The translations under genes and the position numbers were made by a program. Below, piece by piece: positions 27,946 to 36,326 of a stretch of 64,000 nucleotides of DNA. Under the pieces are notes generated by a model. That model was not told where the DNA came from. It saw only the letters and a program-made list of their open reading frames with translations, and did not search any database. How positions within the stretch are numbered: position 1 is the stretch's first letter; the number at the start of each line of letters is the position of its first letter. Location: positions 1-64,000 of the forward strand of contig JANMYM010000082.1 in the NCBI GenBank assembly GCA_031382085.1. The letters are read 5' to 3'. This stretch comes from UBA964 sp031382085. GTDB lineage: Bacteria > Pseudomonadota > Gammaproteobacteria > Steroidobacterales > Steroidobacteraceae.

Positions 27946-29124
27946 ATGATTGACTTCACGCGCGGACCGCGCGAAATAGACCTGGAAGCGCGTACGCAGA
28001 AATTCATTCGCGACGTGGTCATTCCGTATGAAAAGGATCCGCGGCTCGGCGCGCATGGCCCGTCGCCGGAGCTGGTTTCAGAACTGCGCGATCATGCACG
28101 TGCCGCTGGACTGCTGGCGCCGCAGGCGCCCGAAGAGTGGGGCGGCTATGGTCTCAACCATCGCGAGACCGCGACGGTGCTGCGCGCCTCGGGTTACTCT
28201 TTGTTAGGTCCGCTGGCGATGAATTGCAGTGCGCCCGATGAGGGCAACATGCATCTGCTCGACAAAGTGGCGACGCCTGCGCAGAAAGCGCAATTTCTGG
28301 CGCCGCTGGCGGCCGGCACGGTGCGTTCGGCATTCCTGATGACCGAGCCTGACGGCGGCGCGGGCTCGGACCCGGACATGCTGAGCACTACGGCGCGCCG
28401 GGACGGCGATCACTGGGTCATCGACGGGCGCAAATGGCTGATCACCGGCGCCACCGGCGCGAGCTTTGGCATTGTCATGGCCCGTACCGGCGATCACGCG
28501 ACCTTGTTTCTCACCGACATGAATGCCCAAGGCATCGTCATCGAGCGCGTACTGGAAACGATGGATCAGGCCATACCGGGCGGTCATTCGGTGATACGCC
28601 TCGATGGCCTGCGTGTTCCCGCCAGCCAGGTGTTAGGTGTCGCAAACGAGGGATTTCGCTACGCACAGGTACGTCTGGCGCCGGCGCGACTCACGCATTG
28701 CATGCGCTGGTGGGGCGCGGCGCAGCGCGCGCACGACATCGCGGTGGACTACACCTGTCGCCGCAAGGCCTTTGGCAGGCCGCTGATCGAGCATGAGGGC
28801 GTGGGTTTCATGCTGGCGCGCAATGAAGTGGACCTGCTGCAGACGCGCCTGCTGATCGATTACACGGCCTGGACGCTCGACCAAGGCTCCAAGGCGACAA
28901 CGGAATCGAGCATGGCCAAGATGAGCAGCGCCGAGACCTTGTTCCAGATCGTCGATCGCTGCGTGCAGGTGTTAGGGGGTCTCGGCATCACCGGTGATAC
29001 CCAGGTCGGCCGCATTTTCACCGAGATCCGCGCATTCCGCATTTATGACGGTCCGACCGAAGTGCACCTGTGGTCGCTGGCGCGGCGACTGCAGCGGCGC
29101 CATGGCAAGACGGCCGCAGGCTAA
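27946..29124 (+). CDS. Acyl-CoA dehydrogenase, ACAD10/11-like
   Basis: A 392-residue FAD flavoprotein. FLMTEPDGGAGSDPD and VIDGRKWLITGA mark the FAD domain; RKAFGRPLIEHEGV and VLGGLGITGDTQVGR the helical domain. The base region IYDGPTEVH is typical of the ACAD10/11 branch. GGAGAAG precedes the ATG. Its stop (inside GGCTAAC) is followed 6 nt later by an APH-type kinase, the same two activities that are fused in animal ACAD10/ACAD11, where 4-hydroxyacyl-CoA is phosphorylated and then dehydrated. This pairing suggests handling of 4-hydroxy fatty acids, as inference. Confidence 0.9.
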   Translation: MIDFTRGPREIDLEARTQKFIRDVVIPYEKDPRLGAHGPSPELVSELRDHARAAGLLAPQAPEEWGGYGLNHRETATVLRASGYSLLGPLAMNCSAPDEGNMHLLDKVATPAQKAQFLAPLAAGTVRSAFLMTEPDGGAGSDPDMLSTTARRDGDHWVIDGRKWLITGATGASFGIVMARTGDHATLFLTDMNAQGIVIERVLETMDQAIPGGHSVIRLDGLRVPASQVLGVANEGFRYAQVRLAPARLTHCMRWWGAAQRAHDIAVDYTCRRKAFGRPLIEHEGVGFMLARNEVDLLQTRLLIDYTAWTLDQGSKATTESSMAKMSSAETLFQIVDRCVQVLGGLGITGDTQVGRIFTEIRAFRIYDGPTEVHLWSLARRLQRRHGKTAAG

Positions 29125-29129
29125 CAGCC

Positions 29130-30194
29130 GTGGCGGAATCAGAGGGGCATGAATTCCGGCCCGGCCTGGATTTCGACGTGGCGGCGCTGGAAACTCATCT
29201 GACGCGGGAAATGCCTGGATTCCAGGGCCCGTTGCAGGTACGGCAGTTTCCAGGCGGGCAGTCGAACCCCACTTACCGGCTGCTGACGCCGCGGCACAAC
29301 TATGTGCTGCGCCGCAAGCCGCCGGGACAGTTGTTGCCATCGGCGCATGCCGTCGATCGCGAATTTCGGGTCATGCGCGCGCTCGCAGAGCGCACCGATG
29401 TGCCGGTCGCGCACACGCACATGCTGTGCATGGACCGGGCGGTTATCGGCACGGAGTTCTATGTCATGGACTTCATGCAGGGGCGAACTTTCTGGGATCC
29501 CTGTCTGCCGGAGGTGCCGCACGAACAGCGTGCAGCGCTGTTCGATGCGATGAACGACGCGATCGCGCGTCTGCATGCGGTAACGCCGCAGGCTGCGGGG
29601 CTCGAGGATTTCGGGCGCGCCGAGGCCTATCTCGCGCGGCAGTTTTCGCGCTGGTCGAAGCAATATCTGGCGGACGAACTGGCGGGCCGCGTGCCCGCGA
29701 TGGATCGGCTGCTCGAGTGGTTGCCGGCGAATATGCCCGCGGTGGAACCTGCGCCGTCGGTCGTGCACGGCGACTATCGCATCGACAACCTGATTTTTCA
29801 CCCGACCGAAGCGCGGGTAATTGCGATCATGGACTGGGAACTCGCAACCATCGGCGATCCACTGGCGGATTTCGCCTATCACGCGATGATGTACCGGATG
29901 TCGAACGCCTCGATCCCGGGTTTGTTAGGCCGCGACACGGCGGCGCTCGCTGTGCCGTCGGAGTCTGAATACGCGCAGGCCTATTGCCGCCGCCGAAAAT
30001 TGCCAGGCATCGACAATCTCGATTTCTATCTCGCGTTCTGCATGTTCCGGCTCGCGGCCATTTTTCATGGCATTCGCGGCCGGGTGGTGCGCGGCACGGC
30101 GGTTAGTCCCCAGGCGCGCAAATACGCAGCCGAAGTCGAGGGCATGGCGGATCTGGCCTGGGCCCAGGCCCAGCGGGCATCAGCGGCGCTTTGA
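29130..30194 (+). CDS. APH-family phosphotransferase, partner of the acyl-CoA dehydrogenase
   Basis: A 354-residue kinase-fold protein. It has VHGDYRIDNLIFH (HGD catalytic Asp and the metal Asn) and IAIMDWELATIGDP (metal-binding Asp), with the ATP lysine probably in NYVLRRKPPG. The GTG at 29130 is used, since no in-frame ATG fits. It lies 6 nt after the ACAD10/11-like gene. The APH fold and this partnership point to phosphorylation of a hydroxyacyl-CoA rather than an antibiotic. The 3' end overlaps the convergent serine hydrolase by 15 nt. Confidence 0.88.
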   Translation: MAESEGHEFRPGLDFDVAALETHLTREMPGFQGPLQVRQFPGGQSNPTYRLLTPRHNYVLRRKPPGQLLPSAHAVDREFRVMRALAERTDVPVAHTHMLCMDRAVIGTEFYVMDFMQGRTFWDPCLPEVPHEQRAALFDAMNDAIARLHAVTPQAAGLEDFGRAEAYLARQFSRWSKQYLADELAGRVPAMDRLLEWLPANMPAVEPAPSVVHGDYRIDNLIFHPTEARVIAIMDWELATIGDPLADFAYHAMMYRMSNASIPGLLGRDTAALAVPSESEYAQAYCRRRKLPGIDNLDFYLAFCMFRLAAIFHGIRGRVVRGTAVSPQARKYAAEVEGMADLAWAQAQRASAAL

Positions 30195-31511
30195 CTTGAC
30201 GGTGTCGGTTGCCAGCAAATGCTCGGCCAGCGCGCGAAACGCTGGCAGCGACTTGGGATCGAGATAAATGTTAGATGCCCATGGCGCTGATCCGAAACGC
30301 GCTATGACCATCTCTGCCTTGGGATCGATGTAGATCGCCTGGCCGTACACGCCGCGTGCTTCGAATACGCCATGGTCGTCATGCGAGATCCACCATTGAT
30401 CGCGATAGCTCCAGCCGGGCAGGGTTGCATAGCCACCGTTGCGGAATTTTTCGGGACTGCCGCCGCGCCGAATATCCGCGACGACGGCCGCAGGGATGAT
30501 TTGCTGCCCATTCCACGCGCCGTTGAGGCGCATCAGCTCGCCAAAGCGCGCCAGATCGCGCAGGCCCGTGTTGAGCCCGCCGGCACCGATCGCACTGCCA
30601 TGTGAGTCGACCTGGATATAGGCATCCTGCTCGGCGCCTAACTCTTCCCAGATGCGTTCCTGCAGCACCTGCTGCGCAGACTTGCCGGTGACTCGACCAA
30701 CCAGCCAGGCGGTGACTTCGGCATTCGCGGAGCGGTAGGTGAAGCCTGCGCCATGCTCGCCGTTTTTCTTGACGGTCGGCAGGTACTCATACATCGAGCG
30801 CGGTCCCTGGTATCCGGGTGGCAGTGGCGCCATCCCGGCGCTGCGCGCGAAGTCCCAGATTTCGGCATCAGGGTCGGTGTATTTTTCCGAAAACTTGATC
30901 GCGGTCGTCATGTCGAGCAACTCGCGCACCGTGGCATCGCCAAAGGCGCTGTTGCCGAGCTCTGGAATGTACTTGGAGATGCGCGCAGTCTCATCGAGCT
31001 TGCCTTCGCTGACCAGCATCGCCGCAAGGGTTCCGAAGAACGACTTGGTCACCGAATGTGTGATGTGCTGGCCCTGGGCTGTCAGCGCACCGAAATATTT
31101 TTCGTAGATGATTTTTCCGCGATGCAGGACGACGATGCCATCGGTGTAATTCGCATCCAGCGACTGCGCCCAGGTCATGCGTTGCCCGCCACCCAAAGGC
31201 GTGAACGTCACCGCGTCGATATCAGTGCGTTCGGCGCGCGGCAGAGCGCGCACTTTGCCGCTGCCGCGATAGATCGGCGCGGTCGGCCGTAGTTCCCGCC
31301 AGTGTGACAGCGCCCAGCGCAGCTGCGGAAAGCGCAGGTAGCTGCCATCGTCGAACGCGACCAGGCGATCGGCGGGTGGCGGCGATCCCACCATGTAGCC
31401 CAGCGTCAAAGGGTCGCTGGCTCGGGCGTCCGGAAACTCCGGCGCGGCCTGCTGCGCGTTAGCAACCGCCGGCAGCAGCAGGGCCAGCAAGCCTGCTGTT
31501 AGCTTTGTCAT
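30180..31511 (-). CDS. Exported serine hydrolase, class C beta-lactamase fold
   Basis: A 443-residue penicillin-binding-protein-fold hydrolase with a signal peptide (TAGLLALLLPAVANAQQ). SxxK is SVTKSFFG and YxN-like YRSANAEV; the C-terminal third includes GGYATLPGWSYRDQWWIS. Members include carboxylesterases and 6-aminohexanoate-dimer hydrolases (NylB), so it is not called an antibiotic resistance gene. It starts 3 bp downstream of the stop of a Tat-exported NTF2-fold gene on the same strand, suggesting the two act together in the periplasm. Confidence 0.88.
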   Translation of the reverse strand: MTKLTAGLLALLLPAVANAQQAAPEFPDARASDPLTLGYMVGSPPPADRLVAFDDGSYLRFPQLRWALSHWRELRPTAPIYRGSGKVRALPRAERTDIDAVTFTPLGGGQRMTWAQSLDANYTDGIVVLHRGKIIYEKYFGALTAQGQHITHSVTKSFFGTLAAMLVSEGKLDETARISKYIPELGNSAFGDATVRELLDMTTAIKFSEKYTDPDAEIWDFARSAGMAPLPPGYQGPRSMYEYLPTVKKNGEHGAGFTYRSANAEVTAWLVGRVTGKSAQQVLQERIWEELGAEQDAYIQVDSHGSAIGAGGLNTGLRDLARFGELMRLNGAWNGQQIIPAAVVADIRRGGSPEKFRNGGYATLPGWSYRDQWWISHDDHGVFEARGVYGQAIYIDPKAEMVIARFGSAPWASNIYLDPKSLPAFRALAEHLLATDTVKSKRR

Positions 31512-31514
31512 CGG

Positions 31515-32039
31515 CTACGGGACACCCGGCCGGTCCGCCAGGGCTGCGACATCCGGCGGCGGCGCTTCACCAGCCTTGAGTCGATCGAACAAGCCGCGAT
31601 CGAAATAGTCGCGCCACTCGCTGATCAGTCCGTCGCGGAACACCATGGTGCCGAGGTAAGGAATTGCGACCCGCCGCTGGTCCTTGATCATCACGAAATC
31701 GTCGACACCTTCCATGAAGATCTGGTTGCCATTGATGGCATGACGTTGAATTCGCCAGCGAATATCGGTGATGCCCGCGGCCATGGTGGTGAGAAAAGCG
31801 CGCATCGCGGCCTTGCCGCGGATGGCGGGAGTGCCGACATGCGAGTACCAGACCACGTCATCGGCGATCCGCGCCATCACGGCATCGACGTCCTTGCGCT
31901 TCCAGTCGGCAATCAGCGCGGTCACCGCTTCGAGAGACGCCATGCCCTTGCTGCTGCGACGCGTGCTGACTGCAGTCGCGGTGGTGGAAGCGGCGAGGGC
32001 GGCTACGCTCGAGGCCTGGACAAACTGACGACGTTTCAT
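31515..32039 (-). CDS. Tat-exported NTF2-fold (limonene-epoxide-hydrolase-like) protein
   Basis: A 174-residue protein. The start at 32039 (GGGGAGACC upstream) gives a twin-arginine signal MKRRQFVQASSVAALAAS, followed by the NTF2-fold domain. The C-terminal LISEWRDYFD motif is shared with the genes at 26.4 and 53.7 kb. The strand that carries the Arg/Asp pair in limonene epoxide hydrolase reads MEGVDDFVM here, without the Arg. A folded periplasmic ligand-binding or hydrolase role is possible. It is immediately upstream of the serine hydrolase and divergent from the DUF1295 gene. Confidence 0.78.
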   Translation of the reverse strand: MKRRQFVQASSVAALAASTTATAVSTRRSSKGMASLEAVTALIADWKRKDVDAVMARIADDVVWYSHVGTPAIRGKAAMRAFLTTMAAGITDIRWRIQRHAINGNQIFMEGVDDFVMIKDQRRVAIPYLGTMVFRDGLISEWRDYFDRGLFDRLKAGEAPPPDVAALADRPGVP

Positions 32040-32125
32040 GGCGGTCTCCCCTGACAATTGCGGCCATGCTTTCACACCTAAGTCCTTTATTGCAAGTCAA
32101 GTCGCTGAGCGCGTAGGCTTACGCC

Positions 32126-32938
32126 ATGAGTCCCGACATGCTGCAGTTGATAGGCGCGAGCGCTGTGCTGGTGTTTGGTTCGTTTATTGCGCTGTGGGCT
32201 GTCAGCCTGGTCATGAAAGATTCGAGCCTGGTTGATATCTGGTTCGCGCCCTGCATCGCAGTGGCAGCGGTGCTTGGGCTTTACATCGGTGGCGGCGCAG
32301 CGTCGAGGAGCGCGCTGCTCGCGGTGCTCGCCATCGTCTGGGCGGCACGGCTGGGTGGCTATCTGTTATGGCGCAACTGGGGCCGCGAGGATCCGCGTTA
32401 CGCGCGCTTTCGCAAAACGCTCGAAGACCAGGGCAGGAATTTTGCCTGGCACAGCCTGACGCGTATCAACCTGTATCAGGGACTGATCGTCTTCCTGGCG
32501 CTGGCGCCCTTCATCGTCGCGCAAACGGCTCCTGAGCCTGTAGAGCTGGGTGCGTTAGCTTATGCCGGAACTGCCATCTGGTTTGTCGGCGTGTTTTTCC
32601 AGGGTGTCGCGGACTGGCAGCTGGCACGCTTCAAGGCGGATGCCGGCAACGCCGGCAAGGTGCTCGACACGGGCCTGTGGCGTTATTCACGCCACCCGAA
32701 CTATTTTGGCGAGGCTTGTGTGTGGTGGGGCTACTGGCTGATCGCCTGCGACGTGCCATGGGGTTTCGCCACGGTGTTTGCGCCCGCGTTTCTGACCCGG
32801 TCGATAGTCGGCATGATGGGCAAGGAACTGGTGGAACGCCGCATGCTGAAAAAACGCCCGGGCTACCAGGACTATATCAACCGCACCAGCGGTTTTTTCC
32901 CATGGCCGCCTAAGCGTCCCGGGTCACCACAAAGCTAA
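32126..32938 (+). CDS. DUF1295 integral membrane protein (steroid reductase-like)
   Basis: A 270-residue multi-spanning protein of the DUF1295/3-oxo-5-alpha-steroid 4-dehydrogenase fold. The family hallmark GLWRYSRHPNYFGE is at about residue 190, after RYARFRKTLEDQG and a run of hydrophobic helices. Related proteins reduce steroid or fatty-chain double bonds or methylate isoprenoid chains; activity is unassigned here. Its 3' end overlaps the convergent thiolase by 29 nt. It is divergent from the Tat-exported NTF2-fold gene, with an 86-bp promoter region between. Confidence 0.87.
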   Translation: MSPDMLQLIGASAVLVFGSFIALWAVSLVMKDSSLVDIWFAPCIAVAAVLGLYIGGGAASRSALLAVLAIVWAARLGGYLLWRNWGREDPRYARFRKTLEDQGRNFAWHSLTRINLYQGLIVFLALAPFIVAQTAPEPVELGALAYAGTAIWFVGVFFQGVADWQLARFKADAGNAGKVLDTGLWRYSRHPNYFGEACVWWGYWLIACDVPWGFATVFAPAFLTRSIVGMMGKELVERRMLKKRPGYQDYINRTSGFFPWPPKRPGSPQS

Positions 32939-34148
32939 CAGTCGTGGTGGCGCTGCCACCGACGTTGAGCGTCGCGATGGTCTTTGCCTCCGGCACCTGG
33001 TAGTTGCCAGCGACGCCGGCGCACTGCTTGAACGAATCGAGCAGCATGCGAACGCCAGTGGCGCCGACCGGGTGTCCGAGGCCGATCAGGCCGCCGCTGG
33101 GATTGACCGGAATCCGGCCGCCCATGTCAATGTCACCGTTCTCGATCGCTTTCCAGCTCTCGCCGGGCGCGGTAATACCGAAGTGATCGATGGCCATGTA
33201 TTCCGTGGTGGTGAAGCAGTCATGTGTTTCGATAGCGTCGATCTGCCCAACCGACGTCACGCCCGCCCGTTTGAAGGCATCGGTAATCGTGCCGCGCACA
33301 TGCGGAAAAACGTAAGGCTCGTTACAGCTCGCCTGGATCTTGGCGTCGTAGGAAATGGGTGCGGTGCGGTGCCCCCAGCCGCTGATACGCGGCAGCGCGT
33401 CGATGTTGATCCCGTGCTCGCGTGCGTAGCGTTCGGCGCGCACTCGTGACGCCAGAAACACGATCGCCGCGCCATCGGTGATCTGGCCGCAATCCTGCTT
33501 GCGGATGCGGCCGTCGATCACCGGGTTCTGCTGATCGTCGGCGCTGAAACTGTCTGCGGTGAATGACCACTTACGGGTCTGCGCGTTCGGGTTGCGGCGT
33601 GCGTTTTCAAAATTTATCTGGGCGATGCGCGCCAGGTGCTCGCGGCGCAGGCCATACCGCCGCTCGTATTCATCGCCTAACAAGCTGAACATGTGCGGCC
33701 AGGGATACTGCACGCCGACGCACTCATGACCATTCCACATGGCGGTGCCGCCGATGTTAGCTGCGGCCTGGTCGCCCGGCACGTTGCGCATCTGCTCGAC
33801 ACCGACAACTGCCGCCAGTTCATAACGCCCGGCTTCGATGTCCGCCATCGCGCACAGCGCGGCGATACTGCCAGACGCGCAGGCGGCCTCGTGCCGGCTC
33901 GCCGGGATGCCGGCAAATTGCGGGTCGCTGGCGGCGAAGAAGCCGCCGAGATGTCCCTGGCCGCAGAAAATTTCCGCGGCGAAATTCCCGACATGCGCGA
34001 CTTCGATGTCGCCGGGCTCGAGCGCGCTTGCGTCGAGACCCGCATGGACGGTGCCTTGAAATACGTCAAATAGTTCCTGGCCGTTGCGCGCCCAGTTCTG
34101 CGCAAAATCGCTCTGGTAGCCGCCGAGAATGTAGATCTGCGATGCCAT
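32910..34148 (-). CDS. SCP2-type thiolase / acetyl-CoA acetyltransferase
   Basis: A 412-residue thiolase-fold protein. The nucleophilic Cys is in HEAACASGSIAA, and ETHDCFTTTEY and GLGHPVGATGVRM hold the second and third catalytic blocks. The ATG at 34148 is preceded by GGAG and is preferred to the one 15 nt earlier. It cleaves beta-ketoacyl-CoA or forms acetoacetyl-CoA; the SCP2 branch often acts on branched or steroid side chains. It is downstream of the regulator gene on the same strand, with a 70-bp gap. Confidence 0.9.
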   Translation of the reverse strand: MASQIYILGGYQSDFAQNWARNGQELFDVFQGTVHAGLDASALEPGDIEVAHVGNFAAEIFCGQGHLGGFFAASDPQFAGIPASRHEAACASGSIAALCAMADIEAGRYELAAVVGVEQMRNVPGDQAAANIGGTAMWNGHECVGVQYPWPHMFSLLGDEYERRYGLRREHLARIAQINFENARRNPNAQTRKWSFTADSFSADDQQNPVIDGRIRKQDCGQITDGAAIVFLASRVRAERYAREHGINIDALPRISGWGHRTAPISYDAKIQASCNEPYVFPHVRGTITDAFKRAGVTSVGQIDAIETHDCFTTTEYMAIDHFGITAPGESWKAIENGDIDMGGRIPVNPSGGLIGLGHPVGATGVRMLLDSFKQCAGVAGNYQVPEAKTIATLNVGGSATTTVSFVVTRDA

Positions 34149-34218
34149 GGAATACTCCGTCAAGGATCCACGCAGCCTAGGCGCTCAAGTTCAGTTGCGC
34201 AAGTGACTCACGCAGTGG

Positions 34219-35223
34219 TTATTTTCCGCCTTTGCGCGTCGCCCGCCAATGCGCCGAGGGTTTCAGACCCACCTCGTGCGGGTCGATAGCCCCGCCACAC
34301 TTATCGCAGATCATCTTGCCGCGCCAGTTGTGGCCGCAGGGTTTGTGGCGCAGCTTGAGTGCCGGGCCCGCAGGCGACGGTATCCAGGTCGCGGCCCAGT
34401 CTTGAATCGCGATCGTCGCGGGATAGAGATCCCAGCCCTTGGGGGTCAGGTAATACTCGTAGCGCGGTGGGCGATCCTGGTACAGGCGCTGCTCGAGCAC
34501 GCCGGCCGCGAGCAGGCGGCGCAGCCGGTCAGCCAGGATGTTAGTCGCAATGCCCATCGCGGCGGCGATATCGTCATATCGATGCAGTCCGAAAAACAGG
34601 GTTGTTAGCAGCAACACCGACCAGCGATCGCCGAGCGTGTCGATGGAATGGAACATCGTGGTGTCAACGCCGCTGGCCGCGTCGCCGTTGTTGCGCCTGC
34701 GCCGTTCCTGGCGGTGCTTGAGTGCGTATATTTTTGCGCCGGGGCCCGGCTCAAAGGCCATCTCGCGCGGGTTGACCGGCTCGTTGCAGTGCGCACAGGC
34801 GAGCAGCGGGCGCATGACTTTGCCGCAGGTCTTATGGACCAGGCGTGGTGGCAATCCAAACTCGCCGGCCCACCGGGATTCCCAGTTCCACAGCGCCAGC
34901 GCGACGGGGTAGAACCCCATGCCTTTGTCGGTCAACCGGTATTCGAGCCGGGACGGCACGTCGCTGCAAGGATTGCGATAGAGCACGCCTTCCTCGACCA
35001 GCGTTGCCAGGCGATCGGCGAGCGTGCCACGGGCAGCACCCGTCAGGCGACGAAAATCCTCGAAGCGCCGCGCACCCAGAAATGCATCCCGCAGGATCAG
35101 CAGCACCCAGCGATCGCCGACCAGCGGCAGTGAGCGTGCGCCTTCGCCGCTGCGCAACAGGAATCGCACCTGCTCGTTCCGGTCGGGTGTCGAAACTGCG
35201 GACGATTTTTTTGTTTTGACCAT
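34219..35223 (-). CDS. Tandem HxlR-type transcription regulator with two metal-ribbon motifs
   Basis: A 334-residue protein made of two copies of the same module. Copy 1 (about residues 15-160) has VGDRWVLLILRDAFLGARRFEDF and TDKGMGFYPVALALWNW; copy 2 (about 195-320) has LGDRWSVLLLTTLFFGLHRYDDI and TPKGWDLYPATIAIQDW. Each winged helix is followed by an HKxCG then C-x9-C-x2-C ribbon-like motif, with identical spacing in both. HxlR regulators normally are 100-150 residues and act as dimers. Here the dimer is covalent. The start at 35223 is divergent from an SDR operon, its likely target. Confidence 0.85.
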   Translation of the reverse strand: MVKTKKSSAVSTPDRNEQVRFLLRSGEGARSLPLVGDRWVLLILRDAFLGARRFEDFRRLTGAARGTLADRLATLVEEGVLYRNPCSDVPSRLEYRLTDKGMGFYPVALALWNWESRWAGEFGLPPRLVHKTCGKVMRPLLACAHCNEPVNPREMAFEPGPGAKIYALKHRQERRRRNNGDAASGVDTTMFHSIDTLGDRWSVLLLTTLFFGLHRYDDIAAAMGIATNILADRLRRLLAAGVLEQRLYQDRPPRYEYYLTPKGWDLYPATIAIQDWAATWIPSPAGPALKLRHKPCGHNWRGKMICDKCGGAIDPHEVGLKPSAHWRATRKGGK

Positions 35224-35351
35224 GGCAGGCGGTTGCGGGCGACCAACCGGGTCAGTGTAGGACAATGGCACAGGGTTTGGCATCTGGCGGACAGCTGTTG
35301 CACAATGGTTCGATAGTGAAAGTGACTGGGCGTGAGCCTCAGGCGGACAGC

Positions 35352-36326
35352 ATGAACTGGCAACAACTCAAGAAAGTCGCGGCGTTCTACGGGCGCTTTA
35401 CGCTCAGCTTCACGCAAATCGGCTATCGCGCCCGCAGCCTGACGTGGCCGGCGCTGAAGGCAGATTTTACCGGCCAACAGTGGCTGGTTACCGGCGCATC
35501 GGGTGGTCTGGGACTCCTCATCGCGCAGGAAGCCGCGCGCCGCGGCGCACAGGTCACGATCGCCGCGCGCAACGCGCAAAAGCTCGCGCAGGCCGTGACC
35601 GGCTCCAGGGCGCTCGGCATCGAGCGGCTCGATACCGCGGTTTGCGACTTTTCGCTGCAGAGCGACACCGCCCGGCTGGTGCGTGAGCTGGCGGCGGCTG
35701 ACAAAAAGTTCGATGTGCTGGTCAACAACGTCGGCGTGCTGAATGACGACCACTCGCTGACTCGCGAGGGCCGGGAGTCCTCGTTCACCATCAATTTCCT
35801 GAGCCACTACCTGTTGACTGAAGGACTGATACGACGCGGGGCATTTTCAAGCAATCGCCCGCTGGTGATCAACATGACCTCCGGCGGTGGCTATAACGTG
35901 CCACTCAGTACCGCCATGCTGAACATGACGGATCCGAAAAAGTTCAACGGTACGGCGGCCTATGGATTCCACAAACGCGGCCAGATTGTGCTGAACCAGG
36001 TCTGGCGCGACAAATACGGCGCCAAGGGTTACACGTTCTATGTGCTGCATCCGGGCTGGGCGGACACCGAAGGCGTCAAACGTTCGCTGCCGCGCTTCCG
36101 CAAGATCCTGAAATCGGTGCTGCGGGATTCAGCATCGGGTGGCGACACCGCGATCTGGCTGGCGGCCGCGCGGCCGGCACAGCCCGAGGCCGAAGCGGTG
36201 TGGTTTGATCGCAAGCTGCGGCCGGCGCACGTCTATGAGCGCACACGCGTCAGCAAGGACACGCCGCAGTCGCTGGTGGCGTACCTCGAGCAGGAACTCG
36301 CAAAGTTTCCGGACAGCATGCCGTGA
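35352..36326 (+). CDS. SDR-family oxidoreductase
   Basis: A 324-residue short-chain dehydrogenase: VTGASGGLG nucleotide loop, NNVG, and the catalytic YGFHK. The N-terminal 45 residues (WQQLKKVAAFYGRFTLSFTQ) precede the Rossmann fold, as in the DHRS12-like branch that acts on retinoids or steroids. A weak AGGCGGACAGC stretch precedes the ATG; a GTG at 35316 is possible. Overlaps the PaaN-like gene in GTGA. Confidence 0.87.
   Translation: MNWQQLKKVAAFYGRFTLSFTQIGYRARSLTWPALKADFTGQQWLVTGASGGLGLLIAQEAARRGAQVTIAARNAQKLAQAVTGSRALGIERLDTAVCDFSLQSDTARLVRELAAADKKFDVLVNNVGVLNDDHSLTREGRESSFTINFLSHYLLTEGLIRRGAFSSNRPLVINMTSGGGYNVPLSTAMLNMTDPKKFNGTAAYGFHKRGQIVLNQVWRDKYGAKGYTFYVLHPGWADTEGVKRSLPRFRKILKSVLRDSASGGDTAIWLAAARPAQPEAEAVWFDRKLRPAHVYERTRVSKDTPQSLVAYLEQELAKFPDSMP

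Noticed and set aside
30180..31511. Antibiotic-resistance beta-lactamase
   Set aside because: The SxxK fold is shared with many esterases; length, signal and the NTF2-fold neighbour fit a general hydrolase better.
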